From Actinospineispora spinosispora DSM 44797 (GTDB taxonomy: Bacteria; Actinomycetota; Actinomycetes; Mycobacteriales; Pseudonocardiaceae): a stretch of 64,000 nt of DNA. The translations under genes were made by a program, and so were the position numbers. The stretch lies in assembly GCF_000429025.1 (NCBI RefSeq), contig NZ_KE386834.1:186001-250000 (forward strand), read 5' to 3'. Positions 55,540 to 64,000 of the stretch are shown here, one piece after another. Under the pieces are notes generated by a model. The model was not told where the DNA came from. It saw only the letters and a program-made list of their open reading frames with translations, and searched no databases. Every line of letters begins with the position of its first letter. Position 1 is the first letter of the stretch.

Positions 55540-55581
55540 CGTGAGTGGTGCGGGCGCCTATAGGCGCCCGCACCACTCACG
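55540..55581. terminator. R2 hairpin f downstream of kgd
   Basis: A perfect 42-bp palindrome: CGTGAGTGGTGCGGGCGCCTA and its complement with no loop bases. Outer arms are those of the R2 family. It ends 5 bp before the kgd stop codon (55587-55589). Confidence 0.87.
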
Positions 55582-55586
55582 ATGGG

Positions 55587-58500
55587 TCACTCTCCCAGCG
55601 CTTCTTGGATCAGGGCTGCCTGCTCCACCTCGTGCACCTTGCCCGAACCGGGGGCCGGGGCGGCCATGCGGCGGCGGGAGACCCGCTTGATGCCGGCGAA
55701 ACGCTCCGGGAAGAACTCCGGCAGCGCGAGACCGAAGTACGGCCACGCACCCTGGTTCGCCGGCTCCTCCTGCACCCACCGGATGTCGGTGGCGTTCGGG
55801 TAACGCTCCAGCGCGGCCTTCAGCTTGCGCTTGGGCAGCGGGTAGAGCTGCTCGACGCGAACGAGCGCGATGTCGTCCTTGTCGTCCTTCGCCAACGCGG
55901 CGGCAAGCTCCCAGTAGATCTTGCCGCTGCACAGCACCAGCCGGCGCACGCCCTCCTGCGGGCCTTCCTTGTCGGCGAACCTCGGGTCGTCGAGGACCGA
56001 ACGGAAGTGGTTGTCCGTGAAGTCGGTCAGCGGGCTGACCACCTGCTTCGCCCGCAGCATCCACTTCGGCGTGAACACCACCAGCGGCCTGCGCACCCCG
56101 TCGAGGGCGTGCCGGCGCAGCAGGTGGAAGTAGTTCGCCGGGTCACTCGGCAGCGCCACCGTCATCGAACCCTCGGCGCACAGCTGCAGGAACCGCTCGA
56201 TCCGGCCGGACGAGTGGTCCGGGCCCTGTCCTTCGAGACCGTGCGGCAGCAGCATCACGACATCCGACATCTGGCCCCACTTGGCCTCGCCGGAGGAGAT
56301 GAACTCGTCGATGACCGACTGGGCGCCGTTGACGAAGTCGCCGAACTGGGCCTCCCAGATGACCATGGCGTTCGGGTTCGCCACCGAGTAGCCGTACTCG
56401 AAGCCGAGCGCGGCGAACTCGGACAGCGCCGAGTCGTACGGCAGGAACCGGCCCTGGTCCTCGGCCAGGTTGCGCAGCGGGTAGTACTCCGCTCCGGTCT
56501 TGCGGTCGATCACCACGGCGTGGCGCTGCACGAACGTGCCGCGCCGGGTGTCCTGACCGGACATCCGGATCAGGCGGCCGTCCATGGCCAGCGAACCGAG
56601 CGCGAGCAGCTCGGCGAACGCCCAGTCGACGTTGCCCTCGCGGGACATCTTGTGCCGCCGCTCCAGCACCGGCTTGACCCGCGAGTGCACCGAGAAACCG
56701 TCCGGCAGCTCGGTGTGCGCGTCGCCGATCCGGTGGATGACCTCGAGCGGGACGCACGTGTCCAGCTTCGCCGGCAGCGCCTGCTCGTCCTCGACCGACG
56801 GACTCGCGGTGATCTTGCCGCGCTCCAGCTCGCGCACCTCGTTGAAGACGTGTTCCAGCTGGTTGGAGAAGTCCTTGAGCGCGTGTTCGGCCTCCTCCAT
56901 GGAGATGTCACCACGGCCGATGAGCGACTCGGTGTAGTTCTTACGCACGCTGCGCTTCGCGTCGATGATGTCGTACATCGCCGGCTGGGTCATCGAGGGG
57001 TCGTCGCCCTCGTTGTGGCCGCGGCGGCGGTAGCAGATCATGTCGATCACGACGTCGTTGTGCCAGCGCTGCCGGTACTCGACGGCCAGACGGGCGACCC
57101 AGACACAGGCCTCGGGGTCGTCGCCGTTCACGTGGAAGACCGGCGCACCGATCATCTTCGCCACGTCGGTGCAGTACTGGCTCGACCGGGAGTTCTCCGG
57201 CGCCGTGGTGAACCCGACCTGGTTGTTGACCACGATGTGCACCGTGCCGCCGGTGCGGTAACCGCGCAGCAGTGCCAGGTTCAGCGTCTCCGCGACCACG
57301 CCCTGACCGGCGAACGCGGCGTCGCCGTGCATCATGACCGGGAGCACCGTGAAGCCCTCGGGCCCCTGGTCGAGCAGGTCCTGCTTGGCGCGGACGATGC
57401 CCTCCAGCACCGGGTCGACGGCTTCCAGGTGCGACGGGTTCGACGCGAGCGACACCGTGGTCTCGCCGTCACCGAACATCCGGAAGTACTTGCCCTCGGC
57501 GCCCAGGTGGTACTTGACGTCGCCGGAACCGTGCGCCTGACCCGGGTCGAGGTTGCCCTCGAACTCACGGAAGATCTGGCTGATCGGCTTGCCGACGATG
57601 TTGGCCAGCACGTTGAGCCGGCCACGGTGGGGCATGCCGATGACGACCTCGTCCAGCTCACCCTCGGCCGCCGAGTCGAGCACCGCGTCCAGCAGCGGGA
57701 TGACCGTCTCGCCGCCCTCGAGGGAGAACCGCTTCTGACCGACGTACTTGGTCTGTAGGAACGTCTCGAAGGCCTCGGCGGCGTTGAGCTTCGACAGGAT
57801 GTACTTCTGCTCGGCGGCCGGCGGCTTCTGGTGCGGGCGCTCGATGCGCTGCTGCAGCCAGTCGCGCTGCTCCGGGTCGGCGATGTGCATGTACTCGGTG
57901 CCGATCGTGCGGCAGTACGCGTCGCGCATGACACCGAGGACGTCGCGCAGTTTCATGTGCGACTTGCCGGCGAACCCGCCGACGGCGAACTCCCGCTCCA
58001 GGTCCCACAGGGTCAGGCCGTGGCTCAGCACGTCCAGGTCGGGGTGGCGGCGCTGGCGGTAGTTCAGCGGGTCGGTGTCGGCCATCAGGTGACCGCGCGT
58101 GCGGTAGGACTCGATCAGCTCGAGCACCCGCGCGGTCTTGTCGATCGCGCCTTCCGGGAAGTCCTGCACCCAGCGGACCGGCTCGTAGGGCACCCGCAGC
58201 GACGCGAAGATGTCGTCGTAGAACGACTCCTCACCGAGCAGCAGCTTGTGCACCTTGCGCAGGAAGTCGCCGGACTCGGCGCCCTGGATGATGCGGTGGT
58301 CGTACGTCGAGGTCAGCGTGATGATCTTGCTGATGCCCATCTCGGCGAGACGCTCGTCGCTCGCGCCCTGGAACGAGGCCGGGTACTCCATCGCGCCGAC
58401 GCCGATGATGGTGCCCTGCCCGGACATCAGCCGGGGCATGCTGTGGTTGGTGCCCAACGTGCCCGGGTTGGTCAGGCTCAGCGTGGTGTCCGCGAAGTCG

Positions 58501-59354
58501 GCGGCCTGCAGCGCACCGGTGCGCGCTTTGCGCACCATGTCCTCGTAGGCCGACCAGAACTGCGCGAAGTTCATCGACTCGCAGCCCTTGATCGAGACCA
58601 CGACCAGGGTGCGCGCGCCGTCCTTACCGGGAAGGTCGATCGCCAGGCCCAGGTTGACGTGCTCGGGCTGGACGACGTTCGGCTTGCCGTCGACCTCGAC
58701 GAAGTGCCGGTTCATCACCGGGAAGTCGGCCATCGCCTTGACCACGGCGTAGCCGATCAGGTGGGTGAAGCTGATCTTGCCGCCTCGAGTGCGCTTGAGG
58801 TGGCTGTTGATCACGATGCGGTTGTCCGCCAGTAGCTTCGCCGGCACCGCGCGCACGCTCGTCGCCGTCGGCAGCGTGAGCGAGGTCTGCATGTTCTTGA
58901 CGATCGTGTTGGCCGACCCGCGCAGCTGGGTGACCTCGCCGTTCAGTGCGCCCTTCGGCGGTGCGGCCGGCTTCGCCGCCCGGGACGTGCTTCCGGCGGC
59001 GGGCTTCGCCGGCTCGGCTTTGGCCTCGGGCTTGGCTTCGGGCTTGGCTTCGGGCTTGGACTGTGCCGGTGCGCTGGACTTGGCCGGTGCCGAGCCGTTG
59101 GAGCTGGGGGCGCTCTTCGCCGCCGGTGCGGTGGCGGCCTTGCCGTTGGCCGCCGCGTCGCCCGTCTCGGTCTTGGTGTCGCCAGCATCGGCCTTACCGG
59201 CGCCGGTGCGGTAATCGGCGAAGAAGTCGTGCCACGCCGGGTCTACGGACGACGGTTCGTCGAGGAAACGCTGGTACATCTCCTCGACGAGCCACTCGTT
59301 GGTGCCGAATTGGGCAGTCGGAAACGGAGGGACCGACGAGCTGCTCGTGGACAC
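55587..59354 (-). CDS. kgd: Multifunctional 2-oxoglutarate decarboxylase/dehydrogenase (Kgd)
   Basis: A 1255-residue actinobacterial E1o fused to an E2-type domain. It starts GTG 59352-59354 (VSTSSSSVPPFPTAQFG), then GTNEWLVEEMYQRFLDEPSS. A linker of Ala/Pro/Lys (PEAKPEAKPEAK) leads to the succinyltransferase domain (ATSVRAVPAKLLADNRIVIN; active-site TSTYDHRIIQGAESGDF). The thiamine-dependent part follows (GMPHRGRLNVLANIVGKPIS; HGDAAFAGQGVVAETLNLAL; FHVNGDDPEACVWVARLAVE). It catalyses the 2-oxoglutarate step of the citric acid cycle and is usually held in check by the FHA protein GarA/OdhI. Single gene with hairpin R2f behind it. Confidence 0.96.
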   Translation of the reverse strand: MSTSSSSVPPFPTAQFGTNEWLVEEMYQRFLDEPSSVDPAWHDFFADYRTGAGKADAGDTKTETGDAAANGKAATAPAAKSAPSSNGSAPAKSSAPAQSKPEAKPEAKPEAKAEPAKPAAGSTSRAAKPAAPPKGALNGEVTQLRGSANTIVKNMQTSLTLPTATSVRAVPAKLLADNRIVINSHLKRTRGGKISFTHLIGYAVVKAMADFPVMNRHFVEVDGKPNVVQPEHVNLGLAIDLPGKDGARTLVVVSIKGCESMNFAQFWSAYEDMVRKARTGALQAADFADTTLSLTNPGTLGTNHSMPRLMSGQGTIIGVGAMEYPASFQGASDERLAEMGISKIITLTSTYDHRIIQGAESGDFLRKVHKLLLGEESFYDDIFASLRVPYEPVRWVQDFPEGAIDKTARVLELIESYRTRGHLMADTDPLNYRQRRHPDLDVLSHGLTLWDLEREFAVGGFAGKSHMKLRDVLGVMRDAYCRTIGTEYMHIADPEQRDWLQQRIERPHQKPPAAEQKYILSKLNAAEAFETFLQTKYVGQKRFSLEGGETVIPLLDAVLDSAAEGELDEVVIGMPHRGRLNVLANIVGKPISQIFREFEGNLDPGQAHGSGDVKYHLGAEGKYFRMFGDGETTVSLASNPSHLEAVDPVLEGIVRAKQDLLDQGPEGFTVLPVMMHGDAAFAGQGVVAETLNLALLRGYRTGGTVHIVVNNQVGFTTAPENSRSSQYCTDVAKMIGAPVFHVNGDDPEACVWVARLAVEYRQRWHNDVVIDMICYRRRGHNEGDDPSMTQPAMYDIIDAKRSVRKNYTESLIGRGDISMEEAEHALKDFSNQLEHVFNEVRELERGKITASPSVEDEQALPAKLDTCVPLEVIHRIGDAHTELPDGFSVHSRVKPVLERRHKMSREGNVDWAFAELLALGSLAMDGRLIRMSGQDTRRGTFVQRHAVVIDRKTGAEYYPLRNLAEDQGRFLPYDSALSEFAALGFEYGYSVANPNAMVIWEAQFGDFVNGAQSVIDEFISSGEAKWGQMSDVVMLLPHGLEGQGPDHSSGRIERFLQLCAEGSMTVALPSDPANYFHLLRRHALDGVRRPLVVFTPKWMLRAKQVVSPLTDFTDNHFRSVLDDPRFADKEGPQEGVRRLVLCSGKIYWELAAALAKDDKDDIALVRVEQLYPLPKRKLKAALERYPNATDIRWVQEEPANQGAWPYFGLALPEFFPERFAGIKRVSRRRMAAPAPGSGKVHEVEQAALIQEALGE

Positions 59355-59583
59355 GGTGGAAGATCGCCTCACTTGAACTTGTTCGGATAGCACGGGGGCC
59401 GGCTGGCGTCCAGGTTAGTCCTTCGGTGGGGGCGCGCGTAACGGTTGGTCGCGTTGCGGGAACATCAGCACACAGACTTAAGAGAGATTTGATTCAACGC
59501 AACCCTGCCGGGTCGCGGTGGCCTTGTCCAACGGTCCCGAAATGGCTGTTCCCGATCGCCACCTGCGAATACAGGATCCAGGT

Positions 59584-60303
59584 GTGCGAATCAACGACTT
59601 CAACCAGCCGATCGGCGACGAGGTGCCCGGATGGGCGGCGCGGCCGCTGCCGACGGCGCCGGTGCTCAAGGGACGGTACTGCCGGCTCGAGCGGCTGGAC
59701 GCGCGTCGGCACGCCGAGGAGCTGTTCGCCTCCGACCAGCTCGATGTGCGGGGTGAGAGCTGGACCTACCTGCCGTACGGCCCGTTCGCGGACCTGGCCG
59801 AGTACCGCCGCTGGATCGAGAACAGCGGTAGCGGTGACGATCCGATGTTCTACGCGGTCGTCAACACCGACCCGGTGTCGCCGGAGTACGAGCGGCGAGC
59901 GGTCGGCGTACTGAGCCTGCTGCGGATCCAGCCGGACATAGGCGTGATCGAGGTGGGTCACGTCCACTACTCGCCGTTGCTGCAGCGCAGCCGGGCCGCG
60001 ACCGAGGCGCAGTACCTCGTCGCGGCGTATGCGTTCGACGAGCTCGGCTACCGGCGGTTCGAGTGGAAGTGTGACGACCTCAACGCCCCGTCCCGCGCCG
60101 CGGCGGAGCGGCTCGGCTTCACCTACGAGGGCACGTTCCGGCAGGCGGTCGTCGTCCGCGGCCGCAACCGGGACACGGCGTGGTACTCGATGACCGACGG
60201 CGAGTGGCCGCTCCTGCGGGACCGATTGGCCGGCTGGCTGGACCCGGCCAACTTCGACGCCGACGGCCGGCAGCGGAGACCGCTGAGCAGCGCCGTGTGG
60301 TGA
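59584..60303 (+). CDS. GNAT-family N-acetyltransferase
   Basis: A 239-residue RimJ/RimL-like acetyltransferase. LKGRYCRLERLDARRHAEEL is the N-terminal strand-helix, VIEVGHVHYSPLLQRSRAAT the substrate strand, and EAQYLVAAYAFDELGYRRFE plus SRAAAERLGFTYEGTFRQAV the acetyl-CoA site. Residues PYGPFADLAEYRRWIE resemble the subgroup acting on free amino acids or protein N-termini. GTG 59584 has AGGA upstream; ATG 59542 has no ribosome site. Substrate unknown. Convergent with the ABC exporter. Confidence 0.9.
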   Translation: MRINDFNQPIGDEVPGWAARPLPTAPVLKGRYCRLERLDARRHAEELFASDQLDVRGESWTYLPYGPFADLAEYRRWIENSGSGDDPMFYAVVNTDPVSPEYERRAVGVLSLLRIQPDIGVIEVGHVHYSPLLQRSRAATEAQYLVAAYAFDELGYRRFEWKCDDLNAPSRAAAERLGFTYEGTFRQAVVVRGRNRDTAWYSMTDGEWPLLRDRLAGWLDPANFDADGRQRRPLSSAVW

Positions 60304-60325
60304 GGCTCTCCCGACAGCCGTGTGC

Positions 60326-63300
60326 TCAGACCGCGGACTCGGTGTGCTCGGGTGCCCGACTCGCCGGGGCGTCGGGTGTGACGTGGCCGTCGCGCCAGAA
60401 CGCGGCGTAGGCGCCATCGGCCGCCAGCAGGTCGGTGTGGCTGCCCTGCTCGACGATGCGGCCGTCGGCGAGCACCACGATGCGGTCCGCCCTCGCCGCG
60501 GTGGCCAGGCGGTGTGCGACCACCACGGTCGTGCGACGCGCGGTGAGGCGATCGCCCGCTGCGAGCACGGCGGCTTCCGCCGCCGGGTCCAACGCCGCGG
60601 TCGCCTCGTCCAGCAACAGCAGGTCGGGCTGTACCAGCTCGGCTCTGGCCAGCGCCACCAGCTGGCGCTGGCCGGAGGACAGACCCTGCCCGCGCTCACC
60701 GACCGGCTGGCGGAACCCGGCGGGCAGCGAGGCGATCATGTCCAGCGCGCCGACAGCGCGGGCCGCCGCCTCGATGCTCGCCTGGTCGGCGTCGGGCCGT
60801 CCGTAGGCGATGTTGGAGGCGACGTCGCCGGTGAACAGGTGCGCCTCCTGCGGCACGACACCCAGCCGCTGCCGGAAACCGCGCAGCGGGTAGTGCCGCA
60901 CGTCGACCCCGTCGACCAGTACCTGACCGGCGGTGACGTCGTAGAACCGGCCGAGCAGCTTGACTACGGTCGACTTGCCGGCACCGGTCGAGCCGACCAT
61001 GGCCACCGTCTCACCGGGAGCGATGCGCAGCGACACGTCGTGCAACGCGTCGCGCTCGGCCTGGGAGTAGCGGAAACCGACCGAGCGCAGCTCCACCTCG
61101 CCGCGCAGCCGATCGGGCATCTGCACCAGCCCGGTCGGTGCGTCCGGCACCGAGGTGGGCGTGCGCAGCAGGTCGCCGATGCGGGACAACCCGACCCGAG
61201 CCTGCTGGTAGCCGTCGAACACCTGCGACAGCTGCTGGACGGGGGAGAAGAACAGCGCGAGGTAGAGCAGGAACGCGGTCAGCACGCCCGGCGTCAGATC
61301 GCCGCCGGCCACCCGGTACGCGCCGAGCGCGAGCACGGCGGCCTGCGCGATCTCGGACAGCATCGCGACGAACGGGAAGTACGTCGCGATGTAGCTTTGC
61401 GCACGCAGCCGCGACACCCGGTATGCGGCACTGCGTGCCCCGAACTCCCTGCTGCTGTACTCCTCCCGCACGAAGGCCTGCACGACCCGGATACCGGAGA
61501 CGTTCTCCTGCAGGTCGGCGTTCACCACGCTGACCCGCTCGCGCGCCTCCGTGTAGGCGGCCGACGCCCGGCGCCGGAACACCACGGTCGCCAGGATCAG
61601 CGGCGGCAGGGCGGCCAATGCGACCAGGGCCAGCTCGGAGTCGGTGACCAGCAGCGCGACCGCGACGCCGACCAGCGTCAGCAGGCTGACGACCGTCTGG
61701 GCCAGCCCGGTCTGCAGGAACGTCGACAGCGCATCCACGTCCGTCGTCATCCTGGTCATGATCCGACCGGCGAGCTCACGCTCGTAGTAGTCGAGGCCGA
61801 GCCGCTGCAGGTGCGCGAAGCTGCGCACCCGCAACAGGTAGAGCACGCTCTCCCCGGCACGGGCGGTGACCACGGTCTGGACCGCGGTGATCGTCCAGTC
61901 GGCCGCCACGACGAGCAGCCCGATCGCGGCCGCCACCGCGAGCATCCTCGGTGAGTTCGCCAGGATTCCGCCGTCCACCGCGAGCCGGGCCAGCGACGGG
62001 TAGGCGACGGTGGCCAGCGCACTGCCGGCGACCAGCAGGATCGTCAGGATCAGCTGCGCGCGGATGGGCCGCAGCAGCCCGCGCAGGGTGAACCCCGGGT
62101 CGGGCGCGGTCACGTCGATGTCGCCGAGCCTGGGGGTGTCGGTGGGCTCGGGCATCGCGGCGACCGCCGCTCGCAGCCTCGGGTCGTCGATCTGGCTGGG
62201 CGCCGGGTCGGGCGCATCGGTGGGCCACAGCCCGTCGCGGGACGGGCAGGGCGGGCTGTTGCGGTTCTCCTCGGTGACCGGCAGCAGCGCTCCGCGTGCC
62301 TCCAGCTCGGCCTCGGTGCCGACGTCGAGCACCGTGCCGCCGTCGAGGACGACGATGCGGTCGGCGAGCGCCAGCGTCGAGCGGCGGTGGGCGATCAGGA
62401 TCGTGGTGCGGGACGCGGTGACGGTGCGCAGCGTGTCGTGGATCGCCGCCTCGGTGCTCGCGTCGACCGCCGAGGTCGCATCGTCGAGCAGCAGGATGCG
62501 CGGGTCCGACAGCAGGGCCCTGGCCAGCGCGATGCGCTGACGCTGGCCACCGGACAGGGTCAGCCCGCGCTCGCCGACCATCGTGTCGTAGCCGTCGGGC
62601 AGCGCGTCGACGAACTCCTCGACCTGCGCGGCCTTGGCGGCCGCCCGGATCGCGTCCTCGTCGGCGTCGGGCTTGCCGTAGGCGATGTTCGCCCGGATGG
62701 TGTCGGAGAACAGGAACGCTTCCTCGAACACGACGCCCAGCTCGCGGCGCAGCGCCGCGAGCTGTAGCTCGGGCAGCGGGACACCACCGATGCGCACCTG
62801 GCCGCCGCGCGGGTCGTAGAACCGGGGCAGCAGCATCGCCACGGTCGACTTGCCGGAGCCGGCCGCGCCGACCAACGCGAGCGTCTCGCCGGGCTCGACG
62901 CGCAGCGAGACACCGTCGAGCACCGGCTCGTCGCTCGTGTAGCCGAACCGCACGTCGTCCAGCTCGACCGACAGCGGCCCGGCCGGAAGCTCGACCGGAT
63001 TCGGCGGATCGGTGACCTCGGGGCGCGAGTCGATCAGCTCGTAGACCCGCTCGACGCCCGCCCTGGCCAGCTGCCCGTACACGACGAGGCTGCCGATCAT
63101 CCTGGCCGGACCGACCAGGTTGCCGACATAGGTGGAGAACGCGAGGAACGTGCCGATGGTGATCTGCCCGCGCAGCGCGAGCATGCCGCCGACGCCGAAC
63201 ACCGCGATCAGCCCGAGCGACGGCAGCGCCGCCAGCGGCGGGGCGAGCCGGGCGGTCAGCCGCGCGGCGCGCAACCGCTCGCCGAACAGCCGCAGCGCGC

Positions 63301-63991
63301 GGGCCCGCAACGTCTCGACCTCACGGGATTCCTGGCCGAAGCCCTTCACCACCCTGACCCCGGTGACCGTCTCCTCGACGTGCTGCGCGATGTCCGCCGC
63401 ACGCTGCTGAGCCGACCAGGTCGCCGGGAAGAGCGCTCTCCTGGTGCGCGCGGTGAGTGCCAGCGACAGCGGCAGCATGATCACCGCGACGAGCGTGAGC
63501 AGCGGGGACAGCCACAGCATCGCCGCGATCGAGGCACCCAGCAGAACCACGTAGCCGGACACCAGCGGGACCATCGACAGCAGACCCTGCACCTGCTGCA
63601 GGTCACTGATCGCCCGGGACGCCACCTGCCCGGTGCGCAGGCTGTCCTGTCGGGGACCGTCCAGCCGCTGCACCGAGGCGAACACCGCGCGCCGCAGGTC
63701 GTGCTGCACGTCCAGCGAGAGCCGGCCGCCCAGGTAGCGACGCAGGAACGCGGACACGAACCGGATCAGCGCCAGCCCGATCAGCGCGCTGATCAGCCAG
63801 CTCAGCCCGGTGACGACGCCGCGCACCGAGTTGTCCACCGCGACCCTGACCAGCAGCGGAGTGGCTGCTTCGAGCCCGACGCCGATGGTCGAGGCCAGCA
63901 TCGCCCCGATCGTGACCCCGCGATGGCTCCAGCACGCGGCGAACAGCCGCCGCATCCACAGCGTGGCCTTCGGTGGTTCATCCCCTCGCAT
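60326..63991 (-). CDS. Fused double ABC exporter (two TMD-NBD halves)
   Basis: A 1221-residue full ABC exporter in a single chain. Half 1: six helices (residues about 20-310), Walker A GAAGSGKST, signature LTLSGGQRQRIALARALL, Walker B ILLLDDATSAVD. A linker rich in Pro and Asp (about 590-650) follows. Half 2: six helices, Walker A GSTGAGKST, signature GLSSGQRQLVALARAEL, Walker B LLLLDEATAALD. Half 1 has D in place of the catalytic glutamate after Walker B (LLLDDATS), and half 2 has the intact LLLDEATA, so only one ATP site is expected to be fully active. Substrate unknown (lipid or drug). ATG 63989-63991 is inside the window; the gene is complete. Confidence 0.92.
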   Translation of the reverse strand: MRGDEPPKATLWMRRLFAACWSHRGVTIGAMLASTIGVGLEAATPLLVRVAVDNSVRGVVTGLSWLISALIGLALIRFVSAFLRRYLGGRLSLDVQHDLRRAVFASVQRLDGPRQDSLRTGQVASRAISDLQQVQGLLSMVPLVSGYVVLLGASIAAMLWLSPLLTLVAVIMLPLSLALTARTRRALFPATWSAQQRAADIAQHVEETVTGVRVVKGFGQESREVETLRARALRLFGERLRAARLTARLAPPLAALPSLGLIAVFGVGGMLALRGQITIGTFLAFSTYVGNLVGPARMIGSLVVYGQLARAGVERVYELIDSRPEVTDPPNPVELPAGPLSVELDDVRFGYTSDEPVLDGVSLRVEPGETLALVGAAGSGKSTVAMLLPRFYDPRGGQVRIGGVPLPELQLAALRRELGVVFEEAFLFSDTIRANIAYGKPDADEDAIRAAAKAAQVEEFVDALPDGYDTMVGERGLTLSGGQRQRIALARALLSDPRILLLDDATSAVDASTEAAIHDTLRTVTASRTTILIAHRRSTLALADRIVVLDGGTVLDVGTEAELEARGALLPVTEENRNSPPCPSRDGLWPTDAPDPAPSQIDDPRLRAAVAAMPEPTDTPRLGDIDVTAPDPGFTLRGLLRPIRAQLILTILLVAGSALATVAYPSLARLAVDGGILANSPRMLAVAAAIGLLVVAADWTITAVQTVVTARAGESVLYLLRVRSFAHLQRLGLDYYERELAGRIMTRMTTDVDALSTFLQTGLAQTVVSLLTLVGVAVALLVTDSELALVALAALPPLILATVVFRRRASAAYTEARERVSVVNADLQENVSGIRVVQAFVREEYSSREFGARSAAYRVSRLRAQSYIATYFPFVAMLSEIAQAAVLALGAYRVAGGDLTPGVLTAFLLYLALFFSPVQQLSQVFDGYQQARVGLSRIGDLLRTPTSVPDAPTGLVQMPDRLRGEVELRSVGFRYSQAERDALHDVSLRIAPGETVAMVGSTGAGKSTVVKLLGRFYDVTAGQVLVDGVDVRHYPLRGFRQRLGVVPQEAHLFTGDVASNIAYGRPDADQASIEAAARAVGALDMIASLPAGFRQPVGERGQGLSSGQRQLVALARAELVQPDLLLLDEATAALDPAAEAAVLAAGDRLTARRTTVVVAHRLATAARADRIVVLADGRIVEQGSHTDLLAADGAYAAFWRDGHVTPDAPASRAPEHTESAV

Positions 63992-64000
63992 GCAAATCAG

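Noticed and set aside
1..64000. tRNA, rRNA, prophage, IS transposase or integrase
   Set aside because: No tRNA- or rRNA-like sequence, transposase or integrase reading frame was recognised anywhere in the window.

Overview
The window is GC-rich, densely coded actinobacterial chromosome. Gene order in the first 7 kb (SigR/SigH-type sigma factor, RsrA-type anti-sigma, PdtaS-type sensor kinase, WhiB1, lipid kinase, small membrane protein, histidine phosphatase) parallels the Mycobacterium tuberculosis Rv3223c-Rv3214 region. Kgd, nickel superoxide dismutase, a group 1h-like [NiFe] hydrogenase and ECF41 point to a filamentous or soil actinomycete, most likely of the Pseudonocardiales. The genus cannot be fixed from the sequence alone.

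Layout. 0-9 kb: thiol-stress regulon (sigR-rsrA), a 24-residue ribosomal protein bL37, pdtaS, whiB1, lipid kinase, phosphatase, a GT39-type membrane glycosyltransferase and a CoA-type Nudix hydrolase. 9-14 kb: an ArsR-SRPBCC regulator under a near-consensus promoter with twin operators, a CGNR regulator divergent from an MFS exporter, and a second MFS transporter. 14-23 kb: sodN/sodX, an APC permease, an RmlC-type epimerase, malic enzyme, a PAS-GGDEF-EAL cyclic-di-GMP protein, a cupin and an ECF41 sigma/DoxX pair. 23.1-24 kb: a non-coding, repeat-rich block. 24-27.4 kb: a complete OpuC-type osmolyte ABC operon. 27.4-34.2 kb: serine hydrolase/TetR, an ArsR-like regulator/quinone oxidoreductase, a beta-helix lipoprotein and an amidase.

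34.2-50 kb holds an uptake-hydrogenase locus in two arms. The rightward arm is PadR-SIS-HypC-like-SIS-HypF. The leftward arm starts at 49,960 and reads small subunit, large subunit, NifU-like, DUF5947, DUF6084, a 450-residue protein of unknown function, maturation protease, HypC, HypD, HypE, HypA, HypB. The small subunit has CxxD in place of the first CxxC and no Tat signal, as in the oxygen-tolerant actinobacterial (group 1h) enzymes. A CRP-like palindrome precedes the operon. Between the two arms lie a methyltransferase and an unknown small gene behind an IdeR-like iron box.

50.2-53.9 kb carries a four-gene operon of two small helical proteins, a 926-residue FtsK/HerA-type ATPase and a 121-residue helical protein; no known system is recognised. 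54-55.5 kb is a small cassette (DUF6104, LysM, I36-like) whose two divergent ends carry inverted copies of a 208-bp multi-hairpin element. The window ends with Kgd, a GNAT acetyltransferase and a fused double ABC exporter.

The most unusual material is non-coding: at least four families of dispersed palindromes. These are (1) a 38-bp TGTYGYGTCGCA palindrome, four copies; (2) hairpins with fixed CGTGAGTG/CACTCACG arms and variable inner stems, six copies, several providing the TGA stop codons of the flanking genes; (3) a 112-bp long palindrome, two copies in inverted orientation plus a fragment; (4) the 208-bp element, two copies plus a degenerate third.
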